A DNA stretch of 5,468 bases from NCBI GenBank assembly GCA_024643445.1, contig JAHEMX010000050.1:6962-12429 (forward strand). The letters run 5' to 3'. Positions 5,127-5,468 of this stretch are shown here, piece after piece; position 1 is the first letter of the stretch; every line of letters begins with the position of its first letter. The notes under the pieces are model-generated. The model worked only from the letters and a program-made list of their open reading frames with translations. It was not told the origin of the DNA and made no database searches. The translations under genes and the position numbers were made by a program. Origin of the DNA: Desulfobulbaceae bacterium. Its GTDB lineage: Bacteria; Desulfobacterota; Desulfobulbia; Desulfobulbales; Desulfocapsaceae.

Positions 5127-5468
5127 ATGATCAAAACGACTCATGTCGGATCTTTACCCCGTCCGGCGGCGATGATAACCAGGCAGCTCAGGAAGGAGGA
5201 GCTTTCCTCAGACGATATGAGGGCCTATCTTGCTGAGCTTGTGGCACGGCAGATGGATCTCGGATTAACCTTTATAAATAACGGAGAATTACCTCGCTCC
5301 GATTATATCAATGCGACCGTGCAGAGAATCACCGGCTTTGACAGGACCGGTATCGCGCCACTGCCGAGGGATATGGAGGAACTCCCCGAATATTCCAGGC
5401 GTTTCAGCGGCAGAAATGGTCTGATCACCCTGAACCCGAAAGCTCCTATTGAGCTGCCCGCCTGCTCG
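5127..5468 (+). CDS. cobalamin-independent methionine synthase (MetE C-terminal-like) family methyltransferase, 3' end outside window
   Basis: The first 114 residues are present; the frame is open to the window end. The N-terminus MIKTTHVGSLPRP is the hallmark of the COG0620/UROD-MetE-like family, with His6 of the THVGSLPRP motif expected to contact the thiol substrate region. FINNGELPRSDY (49-60) matches the family (D)GE.PR motif with Glu54. The protein starts directly at this motif, so it is the short single-barrel form (usually about 340-400 residues), not two-domain MetE of about 750. The zinc-ligand His/Cys residues that would confirm methyl transfer to a thiol lie beyond the window. Such homologues include core methionine synthases, but also enzymes acting on other thiols such as coenzyme M. 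The gene diverges from the flavoprotein gene and has its own promoter and a strong ribosome site. Family assignment is firm; substrate is not. Confidence 0.87.
   Translation, partial: MIKTTHVGSLPRPAAMITRQLRKEELSSDDMRAYLAELVARQMDLGLTFINNGELPRSDYINATVQRITGFDRTGIAPLPRDMEELPEYSRRFSGRNGLITLNPKAPIELPACS

Noticed and set aside
4942..5127. Minus-strand small open frame with CxxC-like cysteines
   Set aside because: It would start on a TTG overlapping the MetE-like start codon, has no ribosome site, and lies over the predicted promoter of that gene.

Overview
The window looks like chromosomal DNA from a Gram-negative-type bacterium of moderate GC content. Genes are closely packed, Shine-Dalgarno sites are AGGAG-like, and GTG is used as a start codon. 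No gene fixes the taxonomy. The mix of a CUT2-type sugar importer, a SipW-like peptidase and a MetE-like methyltransferase would suit a Desulfobacterota, Spirochaetota or proteobacterial genome, but that is a guess.

Left part (1-1076, plus strand): the 3' end of a CUT2 (RbsC/XylH/FrcC-type) sugar ABC permease, followed after 10 bases by a complete single-domain sugar ABC ATPase of FrcA/XylG type. These form the tail of a sugar-import operon whose binding protein presumably lies upstream of the window. A short convergent intergenic region (1077-1153) holds a hairpin terminator for the opposing operon.

Middle part (1154-2830, minus strand): an aldose 1-epimerase family enzyme preceded by a small S24/S26 (SipW-like Ser/His) peptidase gene, probably co-transcribed. 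The peptidase frame has no good start codon: family-like coding sequence continues upstream of the only standard start, so its 5' end may be frameshifted. The 180 bases upstream of it hold a GC-rich hairpin with a plus-strand T tract, a tandem octamer inside an inverted repeat, and a weak terminator for the next gene.

Right part (2827-5468): a large FAD/NAD(P)H flavoprotein monooxygenase-like gene on the minus strand, most likely 615 codons from a GTG. It carries an unassigned N-terminal alpha/beta region of about 140 residues. It diverges from the 5' end of a cobalamin-independent methionine synthase (MetE C-terminal-like) homologue that runs off the window. The 452-base divergent gap contains a 141-base AT-rich segment bounded by 16-base terminal inverted repeats (15/16 match), which looks like a MITE or a remnant of an insertion sequence, and a plausible sigma-70 promoter for the methyltransferase-like gene.

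The sugar importer and epimerase fit together: uptake of a pentose or hexose and interconversion of its anomers. The flavoprotein and MetE-like gene form a second, separate module of unknown substrate. No CRISPR array, tRNA, rRNA or recognised riboswitch was seen.
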